Below, piece after piece: positions 1-7,770 of a stretch of DNA of 64,000 bases; the first letter of the stretch is position 1, and each line of letters begins with the position of its first letter. Below the pieces are notes generated by a model. The model was not told the DNA's origin. It saw only the letters and a list, made by a program, of their open reading frames with translations, and did not search any database. The position numbers were made by a program, and so were the translations under genes. The stretch covers positions 1 to 64,000 of the forward strand of contig JBPCSQ010000011.1 in NCBI GenBank assembly GCA_051006995.1. The letters run 5' to 3'. The DNA is from JAIQGF01 sp051006995 (GTDB lineage: Bacteria > Acidobacteriota > Terriglobia > Terriglobales > Acidobacteriaceae).

Positions 1-267
1 GAGCGCGCCCTGGTTGATGGGATGGTCGGGATCGCCCTCCACATGCACCACCGCGGGCCTGACGTTGCCGCTCTTGTCTCCCAGGGTGTGAATGATTACC
101 CCGCATCCCACCGCGCAATACGGGCAGGTGGAGCGCGTCTCGGTGGTACGGGAAATTTTCAGCTCCCGCACCTCGGCATGCGCCGGCGTCAAGTCAAAGC
201 CAAGCACCGATGCGGCCACGCCGCCGACGGTGCTGACCTTCAGAAAGTCTCTACGTGAAGCTTTCAT
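1..267 (-). CDS. fdnG: Formate dehydrogenase (FDH-N/O type) alpha subunit, N-terminal fragment
   Basis: Only the first 89 codons lie in the window; the gene continues off the left edge. Translation starts with a twin-arginine signal (residues 1-31, key residues S-R-R-D-F-L-K followed by a small hydrophobic stretch and an A-H-A cleavage-like site). It is followed by C48-P-Y-C51-A-V-G-C55, the first cysteines of the [4Fe-4S] site of Mo/W-bisMGD oxidoreductases, and by E-G-D-P-D-H-P, which is typical of FdnG/FdoG. The family oxidises formate in the periplasm and passes electrons through the beta/gamma subunits to the quinone pool. A GGAGG lies about 12 bases before the ATG. The Sec/Cys active site and the partner subunits are outside the window, so FdnG versus FdoG cannot be decided. 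Confidence 0.85.
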   Translation of the reverse strand, partial: MKASRRDFLKVSTVGGVAASVLGFDLTPAHAEVRELKISRTTETRSTCPYCAVGCGVIIHTLGDKSGNVRPAVVHVEGDPDHPINQGAL

Positions 268-477
268 ACTGGCGAGTCCTCCCCGGTTTACGGACACACA
301 CAGTGGCGCACACGGATAGCGCCAAGGAAAAGCGGCTTGCGGACCCCAAAAAGTGGCAACGGTTTATCGCGTTTAGGAGGGGGTGTCAAGGAGAATGGCT
401 GTGGAAGGCCGCTTTGGGTCGGACACCACGAAAGTGCCATAGCCTAAGAGGCGGCAGCGGTCGCGAGGATCGCCCGC

Positions 478-1002
478 TCACTGTGAATGGGTCTCGGGCC
501 TGCGGCGTAGTTTGACGCGACCGAAGGGCTTTCTTGCGCCGTTTACGATGTTGTCCAACGTGTCTGACCAGGTATCGGTCTTCGGGTCATAGACAAAATC
601 GTTGCTGAAGTCCGGCTCGCCTTTATCGTTTTTAAAGACAAATGCCAGCTCATTGTCGGAGGGGGGCGCCACGCCGATTGATCCGACGGAGAACCCGCCG
701 TAAACATCCAGCCATGCGCAGGAATAGTGTTTCGGCTGCTCATTCCAGGCGATGAATATCATCGCTTCATACTGCGGCTGCCCTTGGGCCGTCTTCTCCT
801 GCGAGACCTCGTGAATGCGCAGATAGTGATGATCAAGTACCCACTGCGCGTCGATCTCGTGCGTGGTCGGCTTGCCAGCCATCGTGCCCTCCATCAACCA
901 CCTTCCGGCGAGATGGTCGAGAAGAGGAGAACTGACCGGCGGTTGCTGTCCTAGCATTGCGGGCACCGCAACCAGCACGAGGAGGAGGATCAGGTTTTTC
1001 AC
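478..1002 (-). CDS. Secreted hypothetical protein, lipocalin-like (DUF1579-like)
   Basis: This is a 174-residue protein with a clear signal peptide (residues 1-18, M-K-N-L then a Leu/Val-rich core). The mature part begins with L-D-H-L-A-G-R-W-L-M-E-G and continues with alternating beta-type stretches (W-V-L-D-H-H-Y, Y-E-A-M-I-F-I-A-W-N). This resembles small beta-barrel proteins of the DUF1579/lipocalin-like group common in Acidobacteriota. No catalytic motif is visible. It is a monocistronic gene; the next gene upstream of it is on the opposite strand. The function is unknown and the family assignment is tentative. Confidence 0.6.
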   Translation of the reverse strand: MKNLILLLVLVAVPAMLGQQPPVSSPLLDHLAGRWLMEGTMAGKPTTHEIDAQWVLDHHYLRIHEVSQEKTAQGQPQYEAMIFIAWNEQPKHYSCAWLDVYGGFSVGSIGVAPPSDNELAFVFKNDKGEPDFSNDFVYDPKTDTWSDTLDNIVNGARKPFGRVKLRRRPETHSQ

Positions 1003-1069
1003 GTTGGACTCCGTTCCGCAAAGATTGTCGTCGTCAACAGGAAGTTACAGGATTTTCTGGTGTGCGCCC

Positions 1070-1089
1070 GGAACGGCTGAAGCCGTGCC
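1070..1089. repeat. REP-like palindrome, GGCTGAAGCC type
   Basis: An imperfect hairpin: arms GGaACGGC / GCCGTgCC around a TGAA loop. A close relative (GGCACGG-ctgaaa-CCGTGCC) occurs at 31884-31903, so this looks like a dispersed intergenic palindrome family. Confidence 0.5.
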
Positions 1090-1202
1090 TGCAGAGGGTA
1101 ACGGAATGGCGCGTTTCGGGATTTCGGCAGACGTGGCGGCGAAGAGGGCGGCGCGAGGGCGGGGTTTTGGGCACTGGCTTTCGCCGGCATAGCTTCCACT
1201 AA

Positions 1203-1222
1203 CCCCAGGCTCACGCCCGGGG
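1203..1222. repeat. REP-like palindrome, CCCC-GGC-tcac-GCC-GGGG
   Basis: A hairpin with 7 base pairs and one mismatch around a TCAC loop, in the same non-coding gap as the palindrome at 1070. It has no T-run, so it is not an obvious terminator. Confidence 0.4.
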
Positions 1223-1362
1223 CTACATCCTTCCGCCTGCTACGCAGGCTGAACCCACCGTTGCGCAGCCACGTCGCCTCGCAGAGAAAAACCCCGGCGG
1301 GATGACAGAGGATAAGCCCGTCCTTTTGGCCATCGTAAGGCTCTGCTGAAGTTCCGCCGGCC

Positions 1363-1368
1363 TATAAT
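1363..1368 (+). promoter_or_regulatory. Probable -10 box of the dinB-like gene
   Basis: An exact TATAAT lies 18 bases before the ATG at 1387. No clear -35 box is visible at the expected distance. The leader would be only about 12 bases and contains GAGGAAGG as ribosome-binding site. Confidence 0.45.
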
Positions 1369-1386
1369 TCCGGCGCGGAGGAAGGC

Positions 1387-1875
1387 ATGGCGACGGCATA
1401 CGACTTTCTCACCGACACGTACGAAACCGAGCGGCTGAAGATTCTCAGCATCTGGCGGGCGTTTCCCGCCAGCAGCATGGATTACCGGCCGCATCCGAAA
1501 TCACGCAGCGTGCTGGAGCAGATGGAGCACCAGGTCCAGTCGGAAGGACGCTGGATGAAGGTGATGCTCGGCATTGACACCGGCGATCCCAACCCCGGGC
1601 ACCGGACGCAGGAAGGCTTTATCGAAAAATACGGCGCCGACGCCCTGAAGCGGCTCGAACTGTTGCGCGCCAAGCCGGAGCAGTGGTGGCCGGAGCCCAC
1701 GCAGTTTTTCGATGTCACGCGCTCGCGCGCCTGGGTGATGACCCGCCGCATGACGCACTCCAGCCATCATCGCGGGCAGTTGATCGTCTATCTGCGGCAA
1801 GTCGGCGAACTGGTGCCGTCGGTGTACGGCCCCACTGCCGATACGGGAGAAAAAGTGGTCTACAGCTTTAAATAG
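1387..1875 (+). CDS. DinB family protein
   Basis: A 162-residue soluble protein of typical DinB/YfiT length, forming a predicted four-helix bundle. The metal-binding triad expected of the family is visible: H48 (E-Q-M-E-H-Q) and H124/H128 in T-H-S-S-H-H-R-G-Q-L. Family members are divalent-metal proteins; many act as thiol-dependent S-transferases and others are of unknown function, so the substrate cannot be named. The start is supported by GAGGAAGGC immediately upstream. It is monocistronic and ends at a bidirectional terminator shared with the convergent nuclease gene. Confidence 0.85.
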   Translation: MATAYDFLTDTYETERLKILSIWRAFPASSMDYRPHPKSRSVLEQMEHQVQSEGRWMKVMLGIDTGDPNPGHRTQEGFIEKYGADALKRLELLRAKPEQWWPEPTQFFDVTRSRAWVMTRRMTHSSHHRGQLIVYLRQVGELVPSVYGPTADTGEKVVYSFK

Positions 1876-1894
1876 GGACTGCACCTGGAAAAGA

Positions 1895-1924
1895 AAAAGG
1901 CGGATGCCAAGGCATCCGCCTTTT
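1895..1924. terminator. Bidirectional intrinsic terminator
   Basis: A perfect 14-bp inverted repeat (AAAAGGCGGATGCC / GGCATCCGCCTTTT) with a two-base loop, lying between the convergent dinB-like gene and the nuclease gene. It has A/T tails on both sides and can serve both. Confidence 0.9.
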
Positions 1925-1938
1925 CGGTCTGCGGACTG

Positions 1939-4900
1939 CTATTTAAAGCTGACCATGGTCGAGTAGCTGTTGCCGTCGCTCAGGTTGAGGTTGAGGTTAT
2001 AGCAACTGCCAGCGAAGGCCGAACCGGTCTTCCAGTTGAATACGAACTGGCTGGCGGTCAAGTCATAGCGCAGGGTACTGCCGCCTGCCGGAGCGGCCGC
2101 AAAAGGAGTCCCCTCGGCGGCGCCGGCGCAATCGGCGTTATACGCAGCGGTGATTCCCTGCACCGCGCCCGGGCTGGTGACCAGCGCCCCACCGGCGAAT
2201 CCCAACTGGAATTTCACCGGAACGGTGCTGCCCGCATTGAACGCGCCGCCGCCCAGTGGCGAGAAGAACCCGCTGAAGGCGTAGCCCACGTTGACGTGGA
2301 AGCTGCCGGTCGCCGTGTTGCTGTGCGCGTCGGTGGAACTGCAGTTCACCGTGGTGGTGCCAATCGGGAACGTGGCGCCGGATAACGGAGCGCACGTAAT
2401 CGTGGTCGGACCGTCCACCGTGTCGGTGGCGCTGGCCGTGTAGGTAACGACGGAGCCTGCGGCAGAAGCCGCCAACACGCTCATATCCGACGGGAGAGTC
2501 AGCACCGGAGGAGTCGTGTCCTGGGCCACGGTGAAGTAGGCGACCGGGACGTCGTGATCGGAGTAGCGCTCCGGACGCGTTGGATCGCCGTGATAGCTCT
2601 CCGGGAAATCCGCGTTGTTGCGCGCATACAGGAAGCGGCTGAGTTTCCCGTACGCTAGCGAGTTGACCAGGATGTGATCGAGCACCTGCATGTTGCCGTC
2701 GAAGACGTACGAGTACTGCTGAGCCGGCGGCAAGATACTGACCAAGTCGGTAAGCGGCGGCGTCACCAACCCAGACGGGCCTGCCAGCACAACCTGATCG
2801 GGAGGCGCCGGCGTGCCCATGACGGTGCCGACCACGTCCACATAGCCGTCCTGTTTGTCGGTCTGGTAGGCGTTGTAATCGCCAACGGAGATGATGCTGG
2901 CGTTCGGATGGGCAATCTGCTCGTCGTGGATGATGCCAGCCAGGTCCTCGGCCTGCGCCAGCCGCTTGGCGCGAACGCGGTCACCATCCGCCGGATCCTC
3001 GATGCTGCTGAGCGAACGCAGGTGATTGACGATCACCGTTAGCGGCAACTCCAGTTCTTTTCCGGAGACCTTCACGGTCGCGTGCACCAGCAGCGGCGGC
3101 CGGTCGTTCAACATGGCCTGCTGTCCGTTGTTGGGATCGGTATAAGTGGTGTCCTTGTGCAGCTGCGTGACGTCAACAACCGCAATGCGCGAGGACTTCA
3201 CCAGGAACCCGACATCAATACCGCCGATGTCGTTGCCTTCTTCCAGGTAGGCGACATAGCCGGGGTTGGCGCCGGTGGCGGCCAGCGCGTCGCTGTTGAT
3301 CTGCGTCGCCAGCGCTTGCAGCGTGGACAGATGTTCGACCTCCTCCACTCCCAGGATGTCAGGCATTTGCAGGATGGTGCGAATCGCCAGCGAATACTTT
3401 GCCAGCCGATTGTTGAAGCCGGTCAAATTAACAACAGCATCCTGCGTGTCGGGATCATCGGTGGTGTCGAAGAAGCGCTCCAGGTTGGCGGATCCGACCG
3501 TCACCTCGTGCGCCGCGGCAGCCGGAACCGCCGCCGGACCGATGTTGCCGCTGAAGGCCGGCGGCGTACCGGGATCAGTCACGATGGAGAAGCTGCGGAA
3601 GGTGTACTCCAGCACGCCGGTGATGTTGTTGACGGTCGCAAACGATGTGACGTCAATCGGCGTGGAGCCCACCTGCCCCTTGGTGTCCACGCGCAACCGC
3701 TCCGGATTGCCATCGAAGGTGGGGACATTCGCCGGCGACCCTGCCGGTGGAACTCCGGGGGCCTCGATCCCGGCTTCTCGATACGGCCGCGGCGTACCCG
3801 GGAACACGCCCCAGAACGCGCCGTTGCTGGTCGCCCCAGCGGTGGACTCGTTGATGCTGCCATTCGACGGCCCAGTGACGGACAGCGTATCGACGTGGAC
3901 GCGCATGCCCTCATATTTTTGCAGTTGCGTCATGCTGCCGTGCGGGTCGAGGTCGGCTGCGGTGATGGTCACCGCCGCCGGCAGCGACTGGCCGCTCGCC
4001 AACACCGTCAGAGTGGAATTAGCGAACTCGGTGGTCGAGGGGCTGAAGGCGTCGGAGGCGGGAACATACTCCTGAACGCTCCCGCGCACCTGCACCAGGT
4101 TACCGACGGCGGCGCCCGCGGGCGGGGTGCTGGAAGTGAAAACAAATACGCCTTCCGAGGTGTTGGGATCGCCGTCCGCCTCTGCATCCGGCGCTTGAAT
4201 GAAGTAGCCGTTGGTCTTCGCGCCGGTGACTACTCCCGTTGTTTTGACAAGTTGTCCGGCGTAAGGAGAGGAGGCCCCACTCCCCTGCACATCATGAACG
4301 GACAGCAGCGGCACCGGACCAATCACGTTCAGCACGATGGTCGGTGTGGCAGTGCGCAACTGAGCGTCGCTGACCGTCACCGGGATGTTCACGTTGCCCA
4401 GCGGCGTGGCCGCAGGCACGGCGATGCCATAGGAAAAACTATTGTCGCCGGCGATGGCGTCGCCATTGGTGCCATCGTCGAACAGCGTCTGGGTACTCGA
4501 GCCGCCGATGGCGGACAAGTCAGCCTTGGCAGTCAACCCGGTACTGGGCGGATTGGAACCCGGCGTAACCAGCACCTTCACGACGATGCCTTCGCCCTGA
4601 CCCGCGGGCGAGGGATCGGCAACGCCGGACGCGCTGATGCCGGAAGCGCTGGTGCGCGGGTTCGGGGCGCCGGCGGCAAAATCGGCGCTGTTGCTGTCGG
4701 TGTCGGTGGCACCTGCGCCGGCGCGCAGCACGGCTGTGGTGTTGCTTGGCGCCGGCGTTGGACCCGTGCCCTCAAAGCAGTTGGCCGTACTGCCAAAGCC
4801 GACGAAATCGACCACGGCGGCCGTGGCGGGCACCGGGCAGGTTCCGGTCAGCGTGGTGCTGTTGTTCACCAGCGCGACCTTCCCCGCGCCCGCAGCCATG

Positions 4901-5259
4901 GGAATCGTACCGACCGCCGAAGGCGTGGGAAGACTCACCGTGCCGCCGGCGCCCTGCGCCTCCTGGATGAGGTAGTACTGGCCCGGCTGCAGCACGCCCG
5001 ACAACGTGGTCTTCTGCCACGAACTGCCGGTCGCCGAGGCGTACTGCACCGTCCATCCCGTCAGGTCGACGGGAGCGGACCCGAGGTTGTAGAGCTCGAT
5101 GAAATCGTTCTTGTAGGTAGCGCCGGAATTGCCGCCGCCGCCGTACACCTGGCTGATCACGATGGTGGTCGAAGCCGCCTGGACCCTTGTGGGAAGGAGC
5201 AGAAAGAGGGCGCAGACTGCGGTGCAGACCGCAGCCAAAACGAAATATGTTTTCTTCAT
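1939..5259 (-). CDS. Large secreted protein: lamin-tail domain + ExeM/NucH-type nuclease + HYR domain
   Basis: About 1106 residues from the preferred ATG at 5259 (M-K-K-T-Y-F-V-L, a classical signal peptide); an ATG at 5313 would add 18 residues. After the signal come: a lamin-tail domain (about 30-160; I-S-Q-V-Y-G-G-G-G-N-S-G, D-F-I-E-L-Y-N); an OB-like middle part; and an endonuclease/exonuclease/phosphatase-like region with I-V-N-H-L-R-S, S-V-G-D-Y-N-A-Y and Y-S-D-H-D-V-P, the His/Asp/Asn set of the ExeM/NucH extracellular nuclease family. A HYR (Ig-like) domain starting D-T-T-P-P-V and a C-terminal beta domain follow. The likely role is extracellular DNA or phosphodiester hydrolysis. A LacI-type operator lies about 57 bases upstream. 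The substrate is inferred from the family only. Confidence 0.8.
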   Translation of the reverse strand: MKKTYFVLAAVCTAVCALFLLLPTRVQAASTTIVISQVYGGGGNSGATYKNDFIELYNLGSAPVDLTGWTVQYASATGSSWQKTTLSGVLQPGQYYLIQEAQGAGGTVSLPTPSAVGTIPMAAGAGKVALVNNSTTLTGTCPVPATAAVVDFVGFGSTANCFEGTGPTPAPSNTTAVLRAGAGATDTDSNSADFAAGAPNPRTSASGISASGVADPSPAGQGEGIVVKVLVTPGSNPPSTGLTAKADLSAIGGSSTQTLFDDGTNGDAIAGDNSFSYGIAVPAATPLGNVNIPVTVSDAQLRTATPTIVLNVIGPVPLLSVHDVQGSGASSPYAGQLVKTTGVVTGAKTNGYFIQAPDAEADGDPNTSEGVFVFTSSTPPAGAAVGNLVQVRGSVQEYVPASDAFSPSTTEFANSTLTVLASGQSLPAAVTITAADLDPHGSMTQLQKYEGMRVHVDTLSVTGPSNGSINESTAGATSNGAFWGVFPGTPRPYREAGIEAPGVPPAGSPANVPTFDGNPERLRVDTKGQVGSTPIDVTSFATVNNITGVLEYTFRSFSIVTDPGTPPAFSGNIGPAAVPAAAAHEVTVGSANLERFFDTTDDPDTQDAVVNLTGFNNRLAKYSLAIRTILQMPDILGVEEVEHLSTLQALATQINSDALAATGANPGYVAYLEEGNDIGGIDVGFLVKSSRIAVVDVTQLHKDTTYTDPNNGQQAMLNDRPPLLVHATVKVSGKELELPLTVIVNHLRSLSSIEDPADGDRVRAKRLAQAEDLAGIIHDEQIAHPNASIISVGDYNAYQTDKQDGYVDVVGTVMGTPAPPDQVVLAGPSGLVTPPLTDLVSILPPAQQYSYVFDGNMQVLDHILVNSLAYGKLSRFLYARNNADFPESYHGDPTRPERYSDHDVPVAYFTVAQDTTPPVLTLPSDMSVLAASAAGSVVTYTASATDTVDGPTTITCAPLSGATFPIGTTTVNCSSTDAHSNTATGSFHVNVGYAFSGFFSPLGGGAFNAGSTVPVKFQLGFAGGALVTSPGAVQGITAAYNADCAGAAEGTPFAAAPAGGSTLRYDLTASQFVFNWKTGSAFAGSCYNLNLNLSDGNSYSTMVSFK

Positions 5260-5315
5260 AAGGGCGGGAGTATGGAAGCCGGCGGAGCATCGGGCAAGTG
5301 CTTTGTTTATCAATG

Positions 5316-5329
5316 TGCAAGCGCTTGCA
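5316..5329. promoter_or_regulatory. LacI/GalR-family type operator
   Basis: The perfect 14-bp palindrome TGCAAGCGCTTGCA fits the general LacI-family operator pattern TGnAAnCGnTTnCA with a central CG. It lies 57 bases upstream of the preferred start of the secreted nuclease gene, where a repressor would block the promoter. No LacI-type regulator gene is in the window. Confidence 0.5.
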
Positions 5330-5362
5330 GGCGTGTGAAAGAGTAGGCCGCGCTAAGATGCT

Positions 5363-5394
5363 AAAAAGAAAAGCCCGACGCCGCGGCGCGGGCT
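5363..5394 (-). terminator. Intrinsic terminator of the ferredoxin gene
   Basis: On the - strand a GC-rich hairpin (AGCCCG ... CGGGCT with a self-complementary interior) is followed by TTTTCTTTTTA. It sits about 35 bases after the ferredoxin stop codon. Confidence 0.8.
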
Positions 5395-5426
5395 ATTCCC
5401 ATTTTGGGACCCAGAAAAAATCCGCC

Positions 5427-5681
5427 TCAGTGAGCGTAGTATTTTGCATTTTTCTCGGTGAAACCGGTTTTGTCGGCGGGCAGTTCCTCGGCCGGCATGA
5501 TCGAACTCGAGGTGCAGACCGCGACGCAGGCGCCGCAATCAATGCAGCCTTCCGGGTCGACGTACATCTGGGTGGCGGCCTCAAACTCCGGCTCGTCTTT
5601 CTTGGGGTGGATACAGTCGGTGGGACAGGCATCGGCGCAAAGCGCGTCCTTGATGCAGGCGTCCGTGATCACATAAGCCAT
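5427..5681 (-). CDS. Ferredoxin, two iron-sulfur clusters (7Fe/8Fe type)
   Basis: An 84-residue low-potential electron carrier. Cysteines 9, 15, 19 and 23 (pattern C-x5-C-x3-C-P-x2-C) and 46, 49, 52 and 56 (C-I-D-C-G-A-C-x3-C) give two cluster sites. The spacing is like the FdxA-type ferredoxins of Gram-positive and acidobacterial genomes, where the first site often holds a 3Fe or 4Fe cluster. GGGAGAG lies 8 bases before the ATG. It has its own terminator, and upstream sits a palindrome that also precedes nuoA2 and nuoC2 in this window, so it may supply electrons to the NADH-module-less complex I. That link is inference. Confidence 0.92.
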   Translation of the reverse strand: MAYVITDACIKDALCADACPTDCIHPKKDEPEFEAATQMYVDPEGCIDCGACVAVCTSSSIMPAEELPADKTGFTEKNAKYYAH

Positions 5682-5796
5682 GGCTTTTCTCTCCCGCGAA
5701 TGATTTTTCCGGGCGCCGCCGCCACGGCAGTATCCGGACGGTGCACCTCGTAGACCGAAGATAGCGAAGCGCTGCCGCAGCGGGCCGTGATTTGGC

Positions 5797-5823
5797 TCAC
5801 TTTTGATTGTGAGGAGGCTCACC
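5797..5823 (-). promoter_or_regulatory. Shared regulatory palindrome, copy 1 (ferredoxin)
   Basis: TCACTTTTGATTGTGA, followed on the + strand by six bases and TCACC. Near-identical arrangements occur at 56586 and 57171. It lies 115 bases upstream of the ferredoxin ATG, with a possible -10 (TATCTT on the - strand, 5758-5763) between. Confidence 0.5.
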
Positions 5824-5839
5824 GCGCAGATCCCAAGCC

Positions 5840-6634
5840 TCACCCGCAGAGCACGGAGCCGCCGTTCACGTTCAATACCTCGCCGGTGATGTGGCGCGAC
5901 CAGTCGGAAGCCAGAAACGCGACCGAGAGCGCCACATCGTCGGGAGTGGCGATGCGTCGCAGCGGGATCGCTTCCGAAACGTGGTGCTTGAAGCCGTTGT
6001 TGTGGAATACCGGATCGTTCATTTCGGTATCGACCCAGCCGGGCGCGACGCAATTGACGCGAATATGCGGCGCCAGCTCGGTGGCGAGCGACTTCGCCAG
6101 GCTGATCTGGCCGCCCTTGGAGGCGGCGTAGTTGGAATAACCGGCCTCGCCGCGCTGTCCGGTGGTGGAGCTTACGATCACGATCGAGCCCCGCTGCCGC
6201 GTTTTCATGAACGGCACCACGGCGCGGCAGCAGGTCCATGTGCCGCGCAGGTTGGCGTCGAGCACCCGGTCCCAAAGTTCTTCCGACATTTCTTCCACCG
6301 GCGCGCCTTCCCAGATGCCGGCATTGGCCACCAGCACGTCCACCTGGCCGAAGTGATCGAGCGCATGTTCCACCAGGGCCTGGGCGGTGTCGCCGCGGCT
6401 GACGTCCGCCTGCACGGTCACGGCCTCCACGCCAAGTTCGCGCGCCGCGCTCACCGCTTCCTGCGCCTCACGCTCGTGCGTGAGATAGTTCACAACCACG
6501 TGTGCCCCGGCTTCCGCCAGCCGGGTCACCGTGGCGCGCCCGATCCCCCGCGAGCCGCCGGTCACGATGGCCACCCGGTCGCGCAGCAGGTCCCTGGGTA
6601 ACCGCGTCGTCTCTTCCGCCACTTGGGTTCGCAT
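5840..6634 (-). CDS. SDR family NAD(P)-dependent oxidoreductase (FabG-like)
   Basis: A 264-residue classical short-chain dehydrogenase. It has the Rossmann motif T-G-G-S-R-G-I-G (25-32), N-A-G (104-106), catalytic S155/S156, Y169 and K173 in Y-x3-K, and a C-terminal N-V-N-G-G. Closest in style to FabG-type 3-oxoacyl reductases, but the substrate is not determined by sequence. It starts 9 bases after metX, with TAGGAG before the ATG, so it is probably the third gene of the metY-metX operon. Its role there is unclear; it could be an unrelated passenger. Confidence 0.88.
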   Translation of the reverse strand: MRTQVAEETTRLPRDLLRDRVAIVTGGSRGIGRATVTRLAEAGAHVVVNYLTHEREAQEAVSAARELGVEAVTVQADVSRGDTAQALVEHALDHFGQVDVLVANAGIWEGAPVEEMSEELWDRVLDANLRGTWTCCRAVVPFMKTRQRGSIVIVSSTTGQRGEAGYSNYAASKGGQISLAKSLATELAPHIRVNCVAPGWVDTEMNDPVFHNNGFKHHVSEAIPLRRIATPDDVALSVAFLASDWSRHITGEVLNVNGGSVLCG

Positions 6635-6643
6635 AGTCGTCTC

Positions 6644-7768
6644 CTAAAGATTCGCGCTGCGGGCCAGCCGCGGCCTCGCGATGGAAACCGCACTGGCCGC
6701 CGGGCGCCAGATGGCGGCAGTGAGGAACGGCGTCAGCAGGTCCATGTCGGCCAGGAAACCGTCATGGCCATGCGTGGACTTCAGCTCCGCGTAATCGCAA
6801 GTGCGGCCGGCGGCGCGGATGCGCTGCGCCAGGTCGCGCACGTCCTCCGGCGGGAACAGCCAGTCGGAGGAAATGCCCACCAGCAGCACCCGCGCGCGAA
6901 TCCGCCGCAGCGCCTCGTGCTCCGATTCGTAGCCGCGTTCCAGGTGGAACGTGTCCATCGCCTTCGACAACACGAGGTAGGAATTGGCATCGAAGCGCGC
7001 GTTGAACTTCTCGCCCTGGTGGTCCAGGTAGCCGGCCACGTCGAAGCGCTCCTGGAAGGTGTGGTAGGGATCTTCCCCGTTGCGGTTGGGACGGCGGGCG
7101 AAGCGCTGCGCAAACAACTCCGCCGATTTGTACGACAGCATGGCGATGGCCCGCGCCAATCCCAGGCCGCCTGCCGGACCTTCTCCCGGCGCGTAACGGC
7201 CGTTGTGCCAGGCCGGGTCGAGTTGAATTGCCTGCCGCTGGAGGTGGTTCAGCGCCAGCGCCATCGCCCCGATGGACGCGGCGCCGATGGCGATACATCG
7301 TTCCACCCTGAGCGGGAAATCCACCGCCCACTGCAGCGCCTGCATGCCGCCGATCGATCCCCCCACCACCGTGTGCAGCCGCTCGATGCCCAGCCGGTCC
7401 AGCACGCGCGCCTGTGCCCGCACCATGTCGCGAACCGAAACCAGCGGGAAGTCCGGGCCGTAGGTGATGCCGGTCACCGGGTCGAGTGACGATGGGCCGG
7501 TTGACCCGTAGCACGATCCGATGAGGTTGCTTCCAATCACGCAAAACCGTGAGGTGTCGAAGACCGCCGGAAACAGTTGCGGCCACCAGTCGGCTACGCG
7601 CGCCGAGCCGGACAGCGCGTGGCACACCAGGATCACGTTGTCGCGCAGCTCGTTCGGTTCGCCGTAGACCGCGTAGTGAATCTCCGCCTGCGCCAATTCC
7701 CCTCCGCTGTCGAGTGCCAGCGTACCGATCGGCAGCGTCGCTTCGTGCGTGGGTTCCACGTTTGTCAT
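6644..7768 (-). CDS. metX: Homoserine O-acetyltransferase
   Basis: A 374-residue alpha/beta-hydrolase-fold acyltransferase that makes O-acetylhomoserine from homoserine and acetyl-CoA, the substrate of the preceding gene product MetY. Visible signatures: C-H-A-L-S-G near the N-terminus, N-L-I-G-S-C-Y-G-S-T-G-P, the nucleophile elbow G-G-S-I-G-G-M-Q-A-L-Q-W, the Asp region S-S-D-W-L-F-P, and the His in H-G-H-D-G-F-L. The ATG is chosen because it lies 2 bases after the metY stop, giving translational coupling. It is probably controlled by the leader/terminator ahead of metY. Some homologues use succinyl-CoA; the sequence alone does not settle this. Confidence 0.93.
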   Translation of the reverse strand: MTNVEPTHEATLPIGTLALDSGGELAQAEIHYAVYGEPNELRDNVILVCHALSGSARVADWWPQLFPAVFDTSRFCVIGSNLIGSCYGSTGPSSLDPVTGITYGPDFPLVSVRDMVRAQARVLDRLGIERLHTVVGGSIGGMQALQWAVDFPLRVERCIAIGAASIGAMALALNHLQRQAIQLDPAWHNGRYAPGEGPAGGLGLARAIAMLSYKSAELFAQRFARRPNRNGEDPYHTFQERFDVAGYLDHQGEKFNARFDANSYLVLSKAMDTFHLERGYESEHEALRRIRARVLLVGISSDWLFPPEDVRDLAQRIRAAGRTCDYAELKSTHGHDGFLADMDLLTPFLTAAIWRPAASAVSIARPRLARSANL

Positions 7769-7770
7769 GG

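Larger units (their letters stand above)
1003..1386. other. Intergenic region with two REP-like palindromes
   Basis: This 384-base gap separates two divergent genes. I see no convincing gene. It contains two short GC-rich palindromes (1070-1089 and 1203-1222, listed separately), and close to the dinB-like gene an exact TATAAT. Confidence 0.5.

Noticed and set aside
3082..5346. A 754-codon open frame on the + strand
   Set aside because: It lies exactly opposite the secreted nuclease gene; its translation is rich in Arg, Gly and His with no recognisable domain, as expected for an antisense shadow in high-GC DNA.
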